DNA from: Arenibacter sp040216555
GTDB taxonomy: Bacteria > Bacteroidota > Bacteroidia > Flavobacteriales > Flavobacteriaceae
DNA length: 64,000 nt
Direction: 5' to 3'
NCBI GenBank assembly: GCA_040216555.1
Contig: JAVJOW010000033.1
Coordinates: 124,001 to 188,000, forward strand
Part shown: in pieces, positions 1 to 8,031 of the stretch
How positions within the stretch are numbered: position 1 is the first letter of the stretch
Layout: every line of letters starts with the position of its first letter
The notes under the pieces: generated by a model
What the model was told of the DNA's origin: nothing
The model's database searches: none
Seen by the model: only the letters and a program-made list of their open reading frames with translations
Translations under genes and position numbers: made by a program

Positions 1-642
1 CAAGTGGTCAATCAATTACCCCAAGGAGGTACCCTTGGCAATGAAGAAATTGCAAAAGGATTAAAGGAAGCCCTTAATATGGGAATCGACAAACAGGTTA
101 GCAAACTTACCCAAACCGATGGCTTTTTTGGCAACGAACTGGTGAAAATTATGCTTCCCGAAGAATTACAGAAAGTGGACAAGACCCTCAGGGACATTGG
201 CCTGTCCAGCTTAGCCGATGAAGGTCTAAAAATACTGAACAGGGCCGCGGAGGATGCCGTTGGTGAAGCCACACCTATATTTGTCAATGCGGTAAAGGGA
301 ATGACCTTTAGCGATGCCAAAAACATTCTTTTGGGATCGGACAATGCAGCAACCATATACCTGACCAATGCAACACAAACAGAACTCTACAATAAATTTA
401 ACCCTGTGATCAAAAATTCCTTTGAAAAAGTCGGGGCAGATAAGATCTGGAACAACCTAATTACTAGATACAACAACATTCCCCTTACCAATAATGTAAA
501 TCCGGACCTTACAGATTACGTTACCCAAGAGGCATTGAATGGCGTATTTACGATGATTGCTGTTGAAGAAAAAGAGATTAGGAACAAGGTTTCCTCAAGG
601 ACCACTGATATGTTGAGAAAAGTTTTTGCCCTACAAGATTAA
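1..642 (+). CDS. DUF4197 family protein (5' end cut by window edge)
   Basis: The reading frame is open at base 1, so the N-terminus lies outside the window; the GTG at base 4 is probably an internal valine codon. The visible 213 or so residues match the DUF4197 family as I know it: an N-terminal GL.EAL..G helix, a central block around MLPEEL and ILNRAAEDA, and a C-terminal Y..Q.ALNG-F-MIA.EE..IR segment. Family members are often secreted or lipid-anchored and have no assigned reaction. A strong hairpin terminator lies about 150 bases downstream. The family call is fairly sure; the function is unknown. Confidence 0.8.
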   Translation, partial: QVVNQLPQGGTLGNEEIAKGLKEALNMGIDKQVSKLTQTDGFFGNELVKIMLPEELQKVDKTLRDIGLSSLADEGLKILNRAAEDAVGEATPIFVNAVKGMTFSDAKNILLGSDNAATIYLTNATQTELYNKFNPVIKNSFEKVGADKIWNNLITRYNNIPLTNNVNPDLTDYVTQEALNGVFTMIAVEEKEIRNKVSSRTTDMLRKVFALQD

Positions 643-762
643 AAATGAACAATTTATGGGCATTTTACGCAATATATCCGATTACTTTACGTTACATTTA
701 AACAAGTACACATTACAGCCTTTAATTTGCCTAGTAAAGCAATAAAGTTATACCTAAAGAAT

Positions 763-787
763 TTGAGTTAGTATTTTTTGAGTTAGT
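763..787 (+). repeat. 10-bp tandem direct repeat before terminator
   Basis: The decamer ttgagttagt occurs at 763-772 and again at 778-787, with a 15-base period, directly ahead of the hairpin at 794-817. It sits in the 278-base gap between the DUF4197 gene and the hydrolase gene. It may be part of a short 3' UTR or a small RNA that ends at the terminator. Confidence 0.5.
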
Positions 788-793
788 TAGTTT

Positions 794-820
794 AAAACCG
801 GTGGGAGCACCGGTTTTTTT
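794..820 (+). terminator. Rho-independent terminator
   Basis: Perfect 10-bp stem (794-803 with 808-817), loop ggag, followed by a run of T. It serves the DUF4197 gene on the + strand. The mirrored A run on the other side means it could also end the convergent hydrolase transcript. Confidence 0.9.
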
Positions 821-920
821 GTTGGTGCAGTAGGTTTTCTGCGCCGAACCCAAAATTCAATTGGATTCAATGATAATGTCGGATATAATTTCAGCTACTT
901 CACTTTAGAAAATGCTCAAA

Positions 921-1700
921 TTATTTTACCAAAAGATATTTTATGACCGTATCATTAAAAAACTGAGGCTGCTCCACGTTCACTACATGTCCACAATTCT
1001 GGACCACTATCAGTTCTGCACTTTTATGATCCTCTACAATTTGTTTAATAGTAGGCAAGAACAAATAGTCCTCCGCTCCCATTACGTAAAGCGTCGGAAT
1101 TTTTATATCCACTGTTCTAAAAAAACGAAGCAATGGATTAATCTCCGAGGTTAATTTGAACCAACGAATAAATTCCTTTTGGTACAATTTTTTCGCTTCG
1201 CGAACAAAAAGTAAACGCGATTCCTTATGGTTCTTATTGGGCATAATCACAAAGGCAAAAAATTTGTACAGCCATAAATAAGGGACGATGGATTTTAAAA
1301 TAACGCCAAGCCTCATCAATATTTGTGACCTCAAGTTCAATTTCATAATGGCCCCTCCCATAATCATGCTCTCTACCCGATGGGGATGCTTCTCTGCCAA
1401 ATTTCGAATTAAAATTGTACCCAGAGAAATTCCAATAAAATGAGATTTTTCAATCTTTTCAAAATTGATCACCTCCAATATATCCTCGGTTATATTGTCA
1501 AAAGTATACTTATTCTTAAAGGCATCCTTTAGATGTATCTTAGAGTTCCCATGACCCCGTAGATCCAAGAGAAGTACATTAAAATGCTTTTTAAATTCCC
1601 GAAGCTGCTTATACCAAATAGTTGAGCTGCCTCCTGCACCATGTACAAAAGTCACCCATTTGATAGAAGTATCATGGCTATGTATATTATAACTTATCAA
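921..1700 (-). CDS. Alpha/beta hydrolase
   Basis: Alpha/beta-hydrolase fold enzyme of 259 residues, presumably cytoplasmic; the substrate cannot be read from the sequence. The oxyanion-hole motif HGAGG is at residues 20-24, the nucleophile elbow GISLG has Ser92, the likely acid is Asp211 in MGAED, and the catalytic His238 is in NCGHVV, so the triad is complete. The start is TTG at 1700: an in-frame stop lies two codons upstream and the family's N-terminus begins here, so no ATG start fits. The gene is alone, convergent with the DUF4197 gene. Esterase, lipase or C-C hydrolase activity are all possible. Confidence 0.85.
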   Translation of the reverse strand: MISYNIHSHDTSIKWVTFVHGAGGSSTIWYKQLREFKKHFNVLLLDLRGHGNSKIHLKDAFKNKYTFDNITEDILEVINFEKIEKSHFIGISLGTILIRNLAEKHPHRVESMIMGGAIMKLNLRSQILMRLGVILKSIVPYLWLYKFFAFVIMPNKNHKESRLLFVREAKKLYQKEFIRWFKLTSEINPLLRFFRTVDIKIPTLYVMGAEDYLFLPTIKQIVEDHKSAELIVVQNCGHVVNVEQPQFFNDTVIKYLLVK

Positions 1701-1864
1701 TATTCATTTTTTATAAATGTAGTGTTAATTCCAATACACTTGTTATGGATCCAATAAATCAAAATATACTTTTCAATATTGCTACAAGGTTAAAAAATAG
1801 ATAAATTACCTGATTATTAGATAAATGCACTTTCAGATAGTCCCCCTTAAACCTTGTTTCTAGC

Positions 1865-1872
1865 TATATTTG
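1865..1872 (+). promoter_or_regulatory. Bacteroidota -7 element
   Basis: Exact match to TAnnTTTG (tatatttg), 16 bases before the ATG at 1889. No clear -33 TTG at the usual spacing. Confidence 0.5.
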
Positions 1873-1888
1873 TAAGAAAAAAAATTAT

Positions 1889-2086
1889 ATGGAAAATCAG
1901 TATTGCAAAGTTGGATCAGTATCCCCAATGATCAACGGTTCAAAAGAAATAAGCTTTTTGGAATACCAATACCAAAGTTTCATGGACAAGGCTACCAGCG
2001 AAAAACATTCCAATTCAAAACTTGCCGAATTTTTTGAATTGAAAGCTGCAAAAATCCAAAAAATCATTAAAACCTTGACTCATTAG
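1889..2086 (+). CDS. Small conserved-looking protein, function unknown
   Basis: A 65-residue protein, soluble by composition, with a helical, lysine-rich C-terminal half and no signal peptide or membrane segment. I do not recognise a domain. Reasons to think it is real: an exact TAnnTTTG promoter box 16 bases upstream, an A-rich leader typical of flavobacterial genes, and an end that abuts pyrF tail-to-tail (stop codons 5 bases apart) with no wasted space. It looks like one of the short hypothetical proteins common in Flavobacteriia. Confidence 0.65.
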   Translation: MENQYCKVGSVSPMINGSKEISFLEYQYQSFMDKATSEKHSNSKLAEFFELKAAKIQKIIKTLTH

Positions 2087-2091
2087 GAAAC

Positions 2092-2910
2092 TTAGCGTTT
2101 TTTAAGTTCCAAACTCATTTCCTGCTGCAATTCTTTTGCCTTTTCGGTAGAAGCTTGTGCAAAATTGTCTTGGTCCGAGGCATAAATAATTCCCCTGGAG
2201 GAGTTTACCAGAAGACCTACATTATCACTCATTCCATATCTGCACACTTCAGCTAAACTGCCACCTTGTGCCCCTACTCCCGGTACCAAAAGAAAACTAT
2301 CAGGAATAATATTTCTTATTTCTGTCAAAAAAGTCGCCTTGGTTGCACCTACAACATACATTAAGTTTTCAGAATTTTCATAGGTTTTCGAAATCTCCAG
2401 CACCTGCTTGTATAGCTCCTTTCCATCTACCATTTTAGTTTGAAAATCGAACGCCCCCATATTGGAAGTTAATGCCAACAATATAGTATGCTTATCCTTA
2501 AAAGCCAGAAATGGTTCCACAGAATCCCTGCCCATATAAGGTGCAATGGTCACAGAATCGAATCCTAAATCCTCAAAAAAGGCTTTAGCATAACGGGTGG
2601 AGGTATTACCAATATCCCCACGTTTGGCATCTGCAATAGTAAATATTTCAGGATAATTGATATTTAAATAATTGATGGTTTTTTCCAAAGCCTGCCATCC
2701 CTTTATCCCATAAGCTTCATAAAAAGCGGTATTGGGCTTATAGGCCACACATAAATGGTGTGTAGCATCAATGATAGCCTTGTTAAAAGCAAAAATAGGG
2801 TCTTCCTCTTGTAATAAGTGCTTTGGAACTTTATCCAAGTCCGTATCTAACCCAATACAAAGAAAGGATTCCTTTTTTCGAATCTGTCCAACTAAAAAAT
2901 CAGTGGTCAT
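2092..2910 (-). CDS. pyrF: Orotidine-5'-phosphate decarboxylase (type 2)
   Basis: Decarboxylates OMP to UMP, the last step of pyrimidine synthesis. The 272 residues fit the longer type 2 family of OMP decarboxylases. The catalytic DAKRGD block is at residues 94-99, with the catalytic lysine at 96 flanked by the two aspartates. The phosphate-binding loop region PGVGAQGG and the SSRGIIYAS segment follow near the C-terminus. It lies 5 bases downstream of prfA on the same strand, so the two are very probably cotranscribed. Confidence 0.97.
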   Translation of the reverse strand: MTTDFLVGQIRKKESFLCIGLDTDLDKVPKHLLQEEDPIFAFNKAIIDATHHLCVAYKPNTAFYEAYGIKGWQALEKTINYLNINYPEIFTIADAKRGDIGNTSTRYAKAFFEDLGFDSVTIAPYMGRDSVEPFLAFKDKHTILLALTSNMGAFDFQTKMVDGKELYKQVLEISKTYENSENLMYVVGATKATFLTEIRNIIPDSFLLVPGVGAQGGSLAEVCRYGMSDNVGLLVNSSRGIIYASDQDNFAQASTEKAKELQQEMSLELKKR

Positions 2911-2915
2911 AGGAA

Positions 2916-3992
2916 TTAAAATATCTCAGAGGCTTCCTTTAATTTCTCCGTATTGTCAACCAAACTTAGTTCGTCTATAATGCGTTGAATATCGCCATTA
3001 ATAATGTTTTGAAGGTCGTAAAGCGTTAATCCGATCCTATGGTCCGTTACCCTTCCCTGTGGGTAATTATAGGTTCTAATTTTAGCTGAACGGTCACCAC
3101 TACTTACCTGGGAATTTCTCTTGGCGGCATCTTCCTCCTGTTTTTTGGCCAATTCCATGTCGTACAATCTGGAGCGTAAAACCTTAAATGCCTTTTCCTT
3201 GTTCTTATGCTGTGATTTCTGATCTTGACACTGTGCTACCAAGCCTGTTGGAAGGTGGGTTAAGCGTACGGCAGAATAGGTGGTGTTTACAGATTGACCT
3301 CCTGGACCAGAGGAACAGAAAAAATCTATCCGCACTTCCTTGGGATCTATCTGCACATCAAAATCTTCGGCCTCAGGAAGCACCATTACCGTAGCAGCAC
3401 TGGTATGCACCCTTCCTTGGGTTTCGGTCTGAGGTACACGCTGAACACGGTGCACCCCGGCTTCAAACTTAAGGGTACCATATACATCCTCGCCTGTAAC
3501 CTCGAACTGAATTTCCTTGTACCCGCCACTTGTACCTTCGCTTAGGTCAATAACATTCGTCTTCCATCCTTTGGACTCGCAATATTTGGTGTACATTCTG
3601 AAAAGGTCACCGGCAAAAATACTGGCTTCGTCCCCTCCAGTACCTGCTCTTACCTCCACCACTACGTTTTTGGAATCTTCAGGATCTTTGGGAATCAGCA
3701 TCAATTTAATCTCCTCCTCCAATTTGGGCAATTTTTCTTTGGCCTCGTCCAATTGTATTTTGGCCATATCCACCATTTCAGGATCACTGCCATCGGACAG
3801 AATCTCCTCTGCCTCGGAAATATTATTGGTATACTCCAAATACAGATCCCTCTTGTCTACAAGTTGTTTTAAATCCTTATATTCCTTGTTTAGCGCAACA
3901 TAACGCTTTTGATCAGCAATAATACCAGGCTGAATTATAAGGTCCGAAACCTCATCAAAACGCTGCTTTACTATGTTTAATTTATCTATCAT
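2916..3992 (-). CDS. prfA: Peptide chain release factor 1
   Basis: Class I release factor that reads UAA and UAG and triggers peptidyl-tRNA hydrolysis on the ribosome. The catalytic GGQ is at residues 231-233 (GPGGQSVNTT), and the stop-codon-reading PxT tripeptide appears as PQT at 187-189. The frame is open to 4037, but I chose the ATG at 3992, which gives MIDKLN and 358 residues, the normal RF1 length; the extra 15 residues have no counterpart in the family. First gene of a prfA-pyrF pair. Confidence 0.97.
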   Translation of the reverse strand: MIDKLNIVKQRFDEVSDLIIQPGIIADQKRYVALNKEYKDLKQLVDKRDLYLEYTNNISEAEEILSDGSDPEMVDMAKIQLDEAKEKLPKLEEEIKLMLIPKDPEDSKNVVVEVRAGTGGDEASIFAGDLFRMYTKYCESKGWKTNVIDLSEGTSGGYKEIQFEVTGEDVYGTLKFEAGVHRVQRVPQTETQGRVHTSAATVMVLPEAEDFDVQIDPKEVRIDFFCSSGPGGQSVNTTYSAVRLTHLPTGLVAQCQDQKSQHKNKEKAFKVLRSRLYDMELAKKQEEDAAKRNSQVSSGDRSAKIRTYNYPQGRVTDHRIGLTLYDLQNIINGDIQRIIDELSLVDNTEKLKEASEIF

Positions 3993-4005
3993 ATACAATC
4001 TACAC

Positions 4006-4032
4006 TTGGACTGCGAATTTACGATAATTTTG
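4006..4032 (+). promoter_or_regulatory. Promoter of the small ABC operon
   Basis: Exact -7 element taattttg at 4025-4032 with a TTG at 4006-4008, 16 bases upstream, so both halves of the Bacteroidota promoter are plausible here. It precedes the ATG at 4060. Confidence 0.55.
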
Positions 4033-4059
4033 TACATTTAAGCATATCCTATTCAATAG

Positions 4060-4383
4060 ATGAATTCAATTTTCAATTTCAGAACCTATCAATTGAGTTT
4101 CCACTTTGCCAAGCCTTACCTTTGGATATCATTTCTTATTACGGTTTTTATGCTATTTAGTGGGAGTGTTATTTTTAAGATATCCCACCTAAATACCATG
4201 ATCCTGAGTTCCAAAATATTGTTCTATCTAGGGATCTACCTGGCCTATTATGACATAGGGTTAAGAAAGCGCTTAACGTTTTATCAAAATTTCGGCCTAT
4301 CCAAAACAGCCCTTATCTTGATTTCATTTCTCATAGACACCTTCATAACCGTAATATTCATTAAGCTCATCCGTTTATTTTGA
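4060..4383 (+). CDS. Small integral membrane protein, partner of ABC ATPase
   Basis: A 107-residue protein with about three hydrophobic segments (roughly residues 18-40, 47-64 and 82-105), the last running to the C-terminus. I recognise no family. Its stop overlaps the TTG start of the following ATPase gene (TTGA), which implies translational coupling and makes it the likely membrane partner of that ATPase. It is far shorter than a normal ABC permease, so it could be a very reduced permease or an accessory subunit. Confidence 0.75.
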   Translation: MNSIFNFRTYQLSFHFAKPYLWISFLITVFMLFSGSVIFKISHLNTMILSSKILFYLGIYLAYYDIGLRKRLTFYQNFGLSKTALILISFLIDTFITVIFIKLIRLF

Positions 4384-5027
4384 CCTTGGAAATAGACAGC
4401 GTTGATTTGGAGTTTGCTGGAAGAAAGATCCTGTACGGGATTTACATTAAGTCGGAACAGGGAAAAGTCACTGGTATCCTTGGAAGAAATGGCAGTGGCA
4501 AAACTTCCTTGTTGAGAATTTTATTCGGGGATCTAAAACCCAAATACAAGAACATTCGCAGCAATGGAAAGTGCCTTCCAAAACCCTTGTACTTAACAGA
4601 AAAAATAGGTTACCTACCCCAATATTCCCTTTTGCCCAAGCATTTAAACATTAAGCTAGCCTTTGGACTTTTCAAGGTTTCATGGGGGCAATTCATTAAC
4701 CATTTCCAAAGTTTTAAAGTTTACGACAAGAACCGGATCAAAAATTTATCCAGCGGAGAAATTAGGCTTATCGAAGCTTACTTAGTGCTCATGTCCAACA
4801 AGGAAATTATACTTCTGGACGAGCCCTTTTCATTCATTGCACCAATATATGTGGAGAAATTCAAAGCTCTTTTGAACCAAGTGAAGAAAAGAAGTATTAT
4901 AATCCTGACCGACCATTTTTACACTGATATTTTAGCCGTAAGCGATACGGTCTATCTTCTTAAGAACGGTTGTTCCAAAAAAATTGAAGACAAGAAAGAG
5001 CTCAAGAGGGAAGGGTATATTAATTAG
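4380..5027 (+). CDS. ABC transporter ATP-binding protein
   Basis: ATPase subunit of 215 residues. Walker A GRNGSGKT at 35-42, Q-loop glutamine at 81, signature LSSGE at 123-127, Walker B ILLDEP at 144-149 and H-loop histidine at 179, so it should be active. The region between the Q-loop and the signature is shorter than in ordinary ABC ATPases. The start is TTG at 4380, overlapping the upstream stop; no ATG fits better. Paired with the small membrane protein before it. The substrate is unknown; a complete permease is not encoded nearby. Confidence 0.88.
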   Translation: MTLEIDSVDLEFAGRKILYGIYIKSEQGKVTGILGRNGSGKTSLLRILFGDLKPKYKNIRSNGKCLPKPLYLTEKIGYLPQYSLLPKHLNIKLAFGLFKVSWGQFINHFQSFKVYDKNRIKNLSSGEIRLIEAYLVLMSNKEIILLDEPFSFIAPIYVEKFKALLNQVKKRSIIILTDHFYTDILAVSDTVYLLKNGCSKKIEDKKELKREGYIN

Positions 5028-5030
5028 GAC

Positions 5031-6017
5031 TCAATTAAATAAGATGCCGCTACTTTTGTGCATTTTGTTGTTACCGTCCACAATTATTGCCTCGGTCCCC
5101 TTTATTTGATTTATCAGTGCCATTCCCGAATCCACACCAAGTACAAAAATAGCCGTGGCCAAAGCATCCGCCCATTCGGCTGTTTTTGAAAAGACCGATA
5201 CACTATTTATTCCTGAAATAGGATTTCCGTTACGGGGATCGAGAATATGGGAATATTTCTTTCCGTTAAATGTGATATATTTATCGTAACTCTCGGAAGT
5301 AGCTACTGAAGATTCCAGAACGGGCAGCCACGAAAATATTTTGTCTTTGCTCAGAGGGTTTGCAATGCCGATCAACCACTTTTCTCCAGTAGCCTTGGTA
5401 CCCCATGTAGTTAGATCACCGGAAGCATTGATAACCCCCGCACTAACCTGCTTCCCCACTAAAAGCTCTTTGGCCTTATCAGCGGCATAGCCCTTAGCTA
5501 TGCCTCCTAGACCAATCTTCATCCCTTTCGATTGCAGGAAGACCGTATGCTCTTCCTCATTGAGAATGATTTTTTTATACCCCACCTTACTTACGGATTG
5601 TAAAATTTCGTCCTTCGTAGGCTTATATTTCATGGAACCATCAAACTTCCAGATCTTATCCAACCCGGCAAATGTAATATCAAATGCACCATTGGTTATT
5701 TCAGAAATCTGATTTGCCCTTTCAATAAGTTTAAACAGTTCTACACTTACCTTCACCGGTTTTATTCCGGCATTTTTATTGATTTTTGAAGTTTCTGATT
5801 CCTCGTCCCATGAAGATATTAGTTTTTCTATCCTTTTAATTTCAGAAACAGCCTCTTCAATATTTATATAACCTATTTCCTCATTATCCGCCACTACGGT
5901 AATATCAAATTTATCGCCCATTAAGTTCACCGATCGCTGAACGGTAACATATTTAAGCTCCTGGGCATGGCCAATTAGCACCATACAGCAAATTATAAGA
6001 GAAAATAAAGCCCTCAC
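5031..6017 (-). CDS. apbE: FAD:protein FMN transferase (ApbE family)
   Basis: Covalently attaches FMN to Thr/Ser of periplasmic or membrane flavoproteins such as Na+-NQR or RNF subunits. The 328 residues start with a signal peptide (hydrophobic stretch ending at GHAQ near residue 19). Family blocks are visible: a central GLGGIAKGYAADKA motif, DLTTWG, SHILDPRNG and a late ADALATAIFVLG metal/FAD-site segment. The start is GTG at 6017, which gives the intact signal peptide; the next Met would remove most of it. It converges with the ABC gene 3 bases away, and a Rieske lipoprotein gene lies upstream. Confidence 0.93.
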   Translation of the reverse strand: MRALFSLIICCMVLIGHAQELKYVTVQRSVNLMGDKFDITVVADNEEIGYINIEEAVSEIKRIEKLISSWDEESETSKINKNAGIKPVKVSVELFKLIERANQISEITNGAFDITFAGLDKIWKFDGSMKYKPTKDEILQSVSKVGYKKIILNEEEHTVFLQSKGMKIGLGGIAKGYAADKAKELLVGKQVSAGVINASGDLTTWGTKATGEKWLIGIANPLSKDKIFSWLPVLESSVATSESYDKYITFNGKKYSHILDPRNGNPISGINSVSVFSKTAEWADALATAIFVLGVDSGMALINQIKGTEAIIVDGNNKMHKSSGILFN

Positions 6018-6241
6018 CCTAGAACAAAATTAAAAATGGAACTTTTTTTCTTTTTTTCCAGAATAAGTGTATTGTCATTGCAGAGCTCAGATCCACTCAG
6101 GGCAAACCAAAAAACATTAACCGAAACGGCACTACTTGACGCGAGAATTTTGAACGACTTCCCAATGTAAAGAGATTGCAAAGGAAATGGCCATAAGACA
6201 TAAAATAAGAGTCCGAACAATGATTCTAAGGAAAATCCCAT
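6014..6241 (-). CDS. Possible 75-residue ORF between Rieske and apbE
   Basis: ATG at 6241; the stop overlaps the GTG start of apbE as GTGA, an arrangement typical of translational coupling. The product has a hydrophobic N-terminal half and a KKKK stretch near the end. I recognise no family, and the residue composition (many Ser, Phe) is also what a random frame in AT-rich DNA would give. It fills most of the 252-base gap between the Rieske and apbE genes. Kept as a weak candidate only. Confidence 0.25.
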   Translation of the reverse strand: MGFSLESLFGLLFYVLWPFPLQSLYIGKSFKILASSSAVSVNVFWFALSGSELCNDNTLILEKKKKSSIFNFVLG

Positions 6242-6269
6242 TTAAGCAAGTAGGTTAAAAAAAAATTGA

Positions 6270-6713
6270 TTACTCAAAAACACGCAGGATCTGCCCGTCC
6301 AACTCCGTTTTAAATATTTTCAGGGGCTTTGAAACATCATTACCAATTTGATTTAAAGGGGTGCCGGTCTGACTAAAGGTGGAACCATGGGTGGAACACT
6401 TGAAATAGCCTCCATTATCCGTTTTAAAACTTATCCCATCGGTCTGTTGATGACTGCAGACTTGACTTGCTGCCACAAAATCACCCTCCAAGTTTTTTAC
6501 AACGACCACATAATTCTTAATTATGAAATCTCCTTTGTTTTGCAATTTGGCTCCTTCTGCGGAATTTAAATCAATGGTAAAATCCACCCCTGTTGGTACG
6601 GGTTTAGGATCTATAACTTCATCGCTATCCGATGAACAACCATGTAAGCAGGGAAAAGTAAGGGCAAATGCTGCTCCGGTACCTAAAGTCCTTAAAAACT
6701 GCTTTCTTTCCAT
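6270..6713 (-). CDS. Rieske [2Fe-2S] lipoprotein
   Basis: Exported electron-transfer protein of 147 residues. The two Rieske cluster motifs are intact: Cys86-x-His88 in QVCSHQ and Cys106-x2-His109 in KCSTHG. The N-terminus carries RKQFLR, a twin-arginine-like motif with Lys replacing one Arg, followed by a hydrophobic stretch and lipobox LHGC (Cys26), so it is probably folded and cofactor-loaded before export and then lipid-anchored. It lies upstream of apbE on the same strand, which suggests a shared redox role; the electron donor and acceptor are not evident. Confidence 0.92.
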   Translation of the reverse strand: MERKQFLRTLGTGAAFALTFPCLHGCSSDSDEVIDPKPVPTGVDFTIDLNSAEGAKLQNKGDFIIKNYVVVVKNLEGDFVAASQVCSHQQTDGISFKTDNGGYFKCSTHGSTFSQTGTPLNQIGNDVSKPLKIFKTELDGQILRVFE

Positions 6714-6762
6714 AACGTAATTTCTTTATAAAACAACGTAGGAAAAAGGGTATTCGTATACC

Positions 6763-7941
6763 TTAATACACAAAGGTGCCAAACTCGCTTTTAATTGTGA
6801 GCTTTTTAACAGAATTCTCTTCCACTCTACCTACAATTTGGGCCGAAACCCCAAAGCTTTCCGAAATGGCAATAAGGTCTTTGGCAATTGAAGGATTTAC
6901 GTACAATTCCAATCTATGTCCGCAATTAAAAACTTGGTACATTTCCTTCCAGTCGGTCCCCGATTGTTCTTGAATTAATTTGAACAAAGGAGGAATGGGA
7001 AACAGGTTGTCCTTAACAATATGGAGCCTATCTATAAAATGTAGAATTTTGGTCTGTGCACCTCCGCTACAGTGTACCATTCCATGTATATCGTTAGCGC
7101 TGTATTTACCTAGAATTTTTTTAACAATGGGCGCATAGGTACGGGTTGGGGATAACACCAATTTTCCCGCATCCAAAGGGGCGTTCGGAACCTTATCCGT
7201 CAACTTCACATTACCGGAATACACCAGATCTTCGGGCACTGCCGCATCGTAGCTTTCCGGGTATTTTTCCGCCAAGTATTTTGCAAAAACGTCATGCCTG
7301 GCAGAGGTAAGTCCGTTGCTCCCCATACCGCCATTATATTCCTTTTCGTAGCTGGCCTTTCCAGAAGAGGATAAGCCAACAATTACATCTCCAGCTTCAA
7401 TATTGGCATTATTGATCACTTCACTCCTTTTCAATCTTGCCGTTACTGTGGAATCCACTATAATGGTGCGTACCAAATCCCCTACATCTGCCGTTTCCCC
7501 TCCGGTTGACCTTATCGTGATTCCATGTTTTTCCAAATCCTCGATCAACTCTTCCGTACCATTGATTATGGCGGATATAACCTCTCCAGGAATTAAATTC
7601 TTGTTTCTTCCTATAGTAGAGGACAACATAATATTATCCGTAGCCCCAACACAAATAAGATCGTCCACATTCATGATAAGGGCATCTTGAGCTATTCCTT
7701 TCCATACGGAAATATCACCTGTCTCTTTCCAATACATATAGGCCAAGGAGGATTTAGTACCGGCGCCATCGGCGTGCATCACCAAACAGTACTCATCATC
7801 ATTGGTGAGGTAATCGGGCACAATTTTGCAAAAGGCCTGAGGAAACAAGCCCTTATCAATATTTTTTATGGCATTGTGCACGTCTTCCTTGGAAGCAGAA
7901 ACCCCTCTTTGATCGTATCTTTTGCTATTTGATGAGCTCAT
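6763..7941 (-). CDS. purM: Phosphoribosylformylglycinamidine cyclo-ligase (AIR synthase)
   Basis: ATP-dependent ring closure of FGAM to AIR in purine synthesis. HADGAGTKS at residues 56-64 and NVDDLICVGA at 91-100 are the ATP and substrate loops, and STGGETADVGDLVRT is the conserved central block. At 392 residues it matches the long form of PurM found in Bacteroidota, longer than the roughly 345-residue E. coli enzyme. ATG start at 7941; an exact -7 box lies 16 bases upstream. Monocistronic, just after the glnN terminator. Confidence 0.95.
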   Translation of the reverse strand: MSSSNSKRYDQRGVSASKEDVHNAIKNIDKGLFPQAFCKIVPDYLTNDDEYCLVMHADGAGTKSSLAYMYWKETGDISVWKGIAQDALIMNVDDLICVGATDNIMLSSTIGRNKNLIPGEVISAIINGTEELIEDLEKHGITIRSTGGETADVGDLVRTIIVDSTVTARLKRSEVINNANIEAGDVIVGLSSSGKASYEKEYNGGMGSNGLTSARHDVFAKYLAEKYPESYDAAVPEDLVYSGNVKLTDKVPNAPLDAGKLVLSPTRTYAPIVKKILGKYSANDIHGMVHCSGGAQTKILHFIDRLHIVKDNLFPIPPLFKLIQEQSGTDWKEMYQVFNCGHRLELYVNPSIAKDLIAISESFGVSAQIVGRVEENSVKKLTIKSEFGTFVY

Positions 7942-7957
7942 GAATAAAAGTTTGCGA

Positions 7958-7965
7958 CAAAAATA
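7958..7965 (-). promoter_or_regulatory. Bacteroidota -7 element for purM
   Basis: Exact TAnnTTTG (tatttttg on the minus strand), 16 bases before the purM ATG and immediately after the glnN terminator. Confidence 0.6.
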
Positions 7966-7973
7966 GGAGAATC

Positions 7974-8005
7974 CACAAAAAAAAGCCCACTAATTGTAGG
8001 CTTTT
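7974..8005 (-). terminator. Terminator after glnN
   Basis: Read on the minus strand: stem aaaagcc/ggctttt (7981-7987 with 7999-8005), partly extended by internal pairs, followed by a run of T. It lies 27 bases beyond the glnN stop and insulates purM. Confidence 0.75.
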
Positions 8006-8031
8006 AATACAATAATATCTAAATGTCCAAT

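Noticed and set aside
3517..3903. Open frame of 128 residues on the plus strand inside prfA
   Set aside because: Lies wholly antisense to a well-conserved gene and has no family resemblance; a shadow of prfA codon use.
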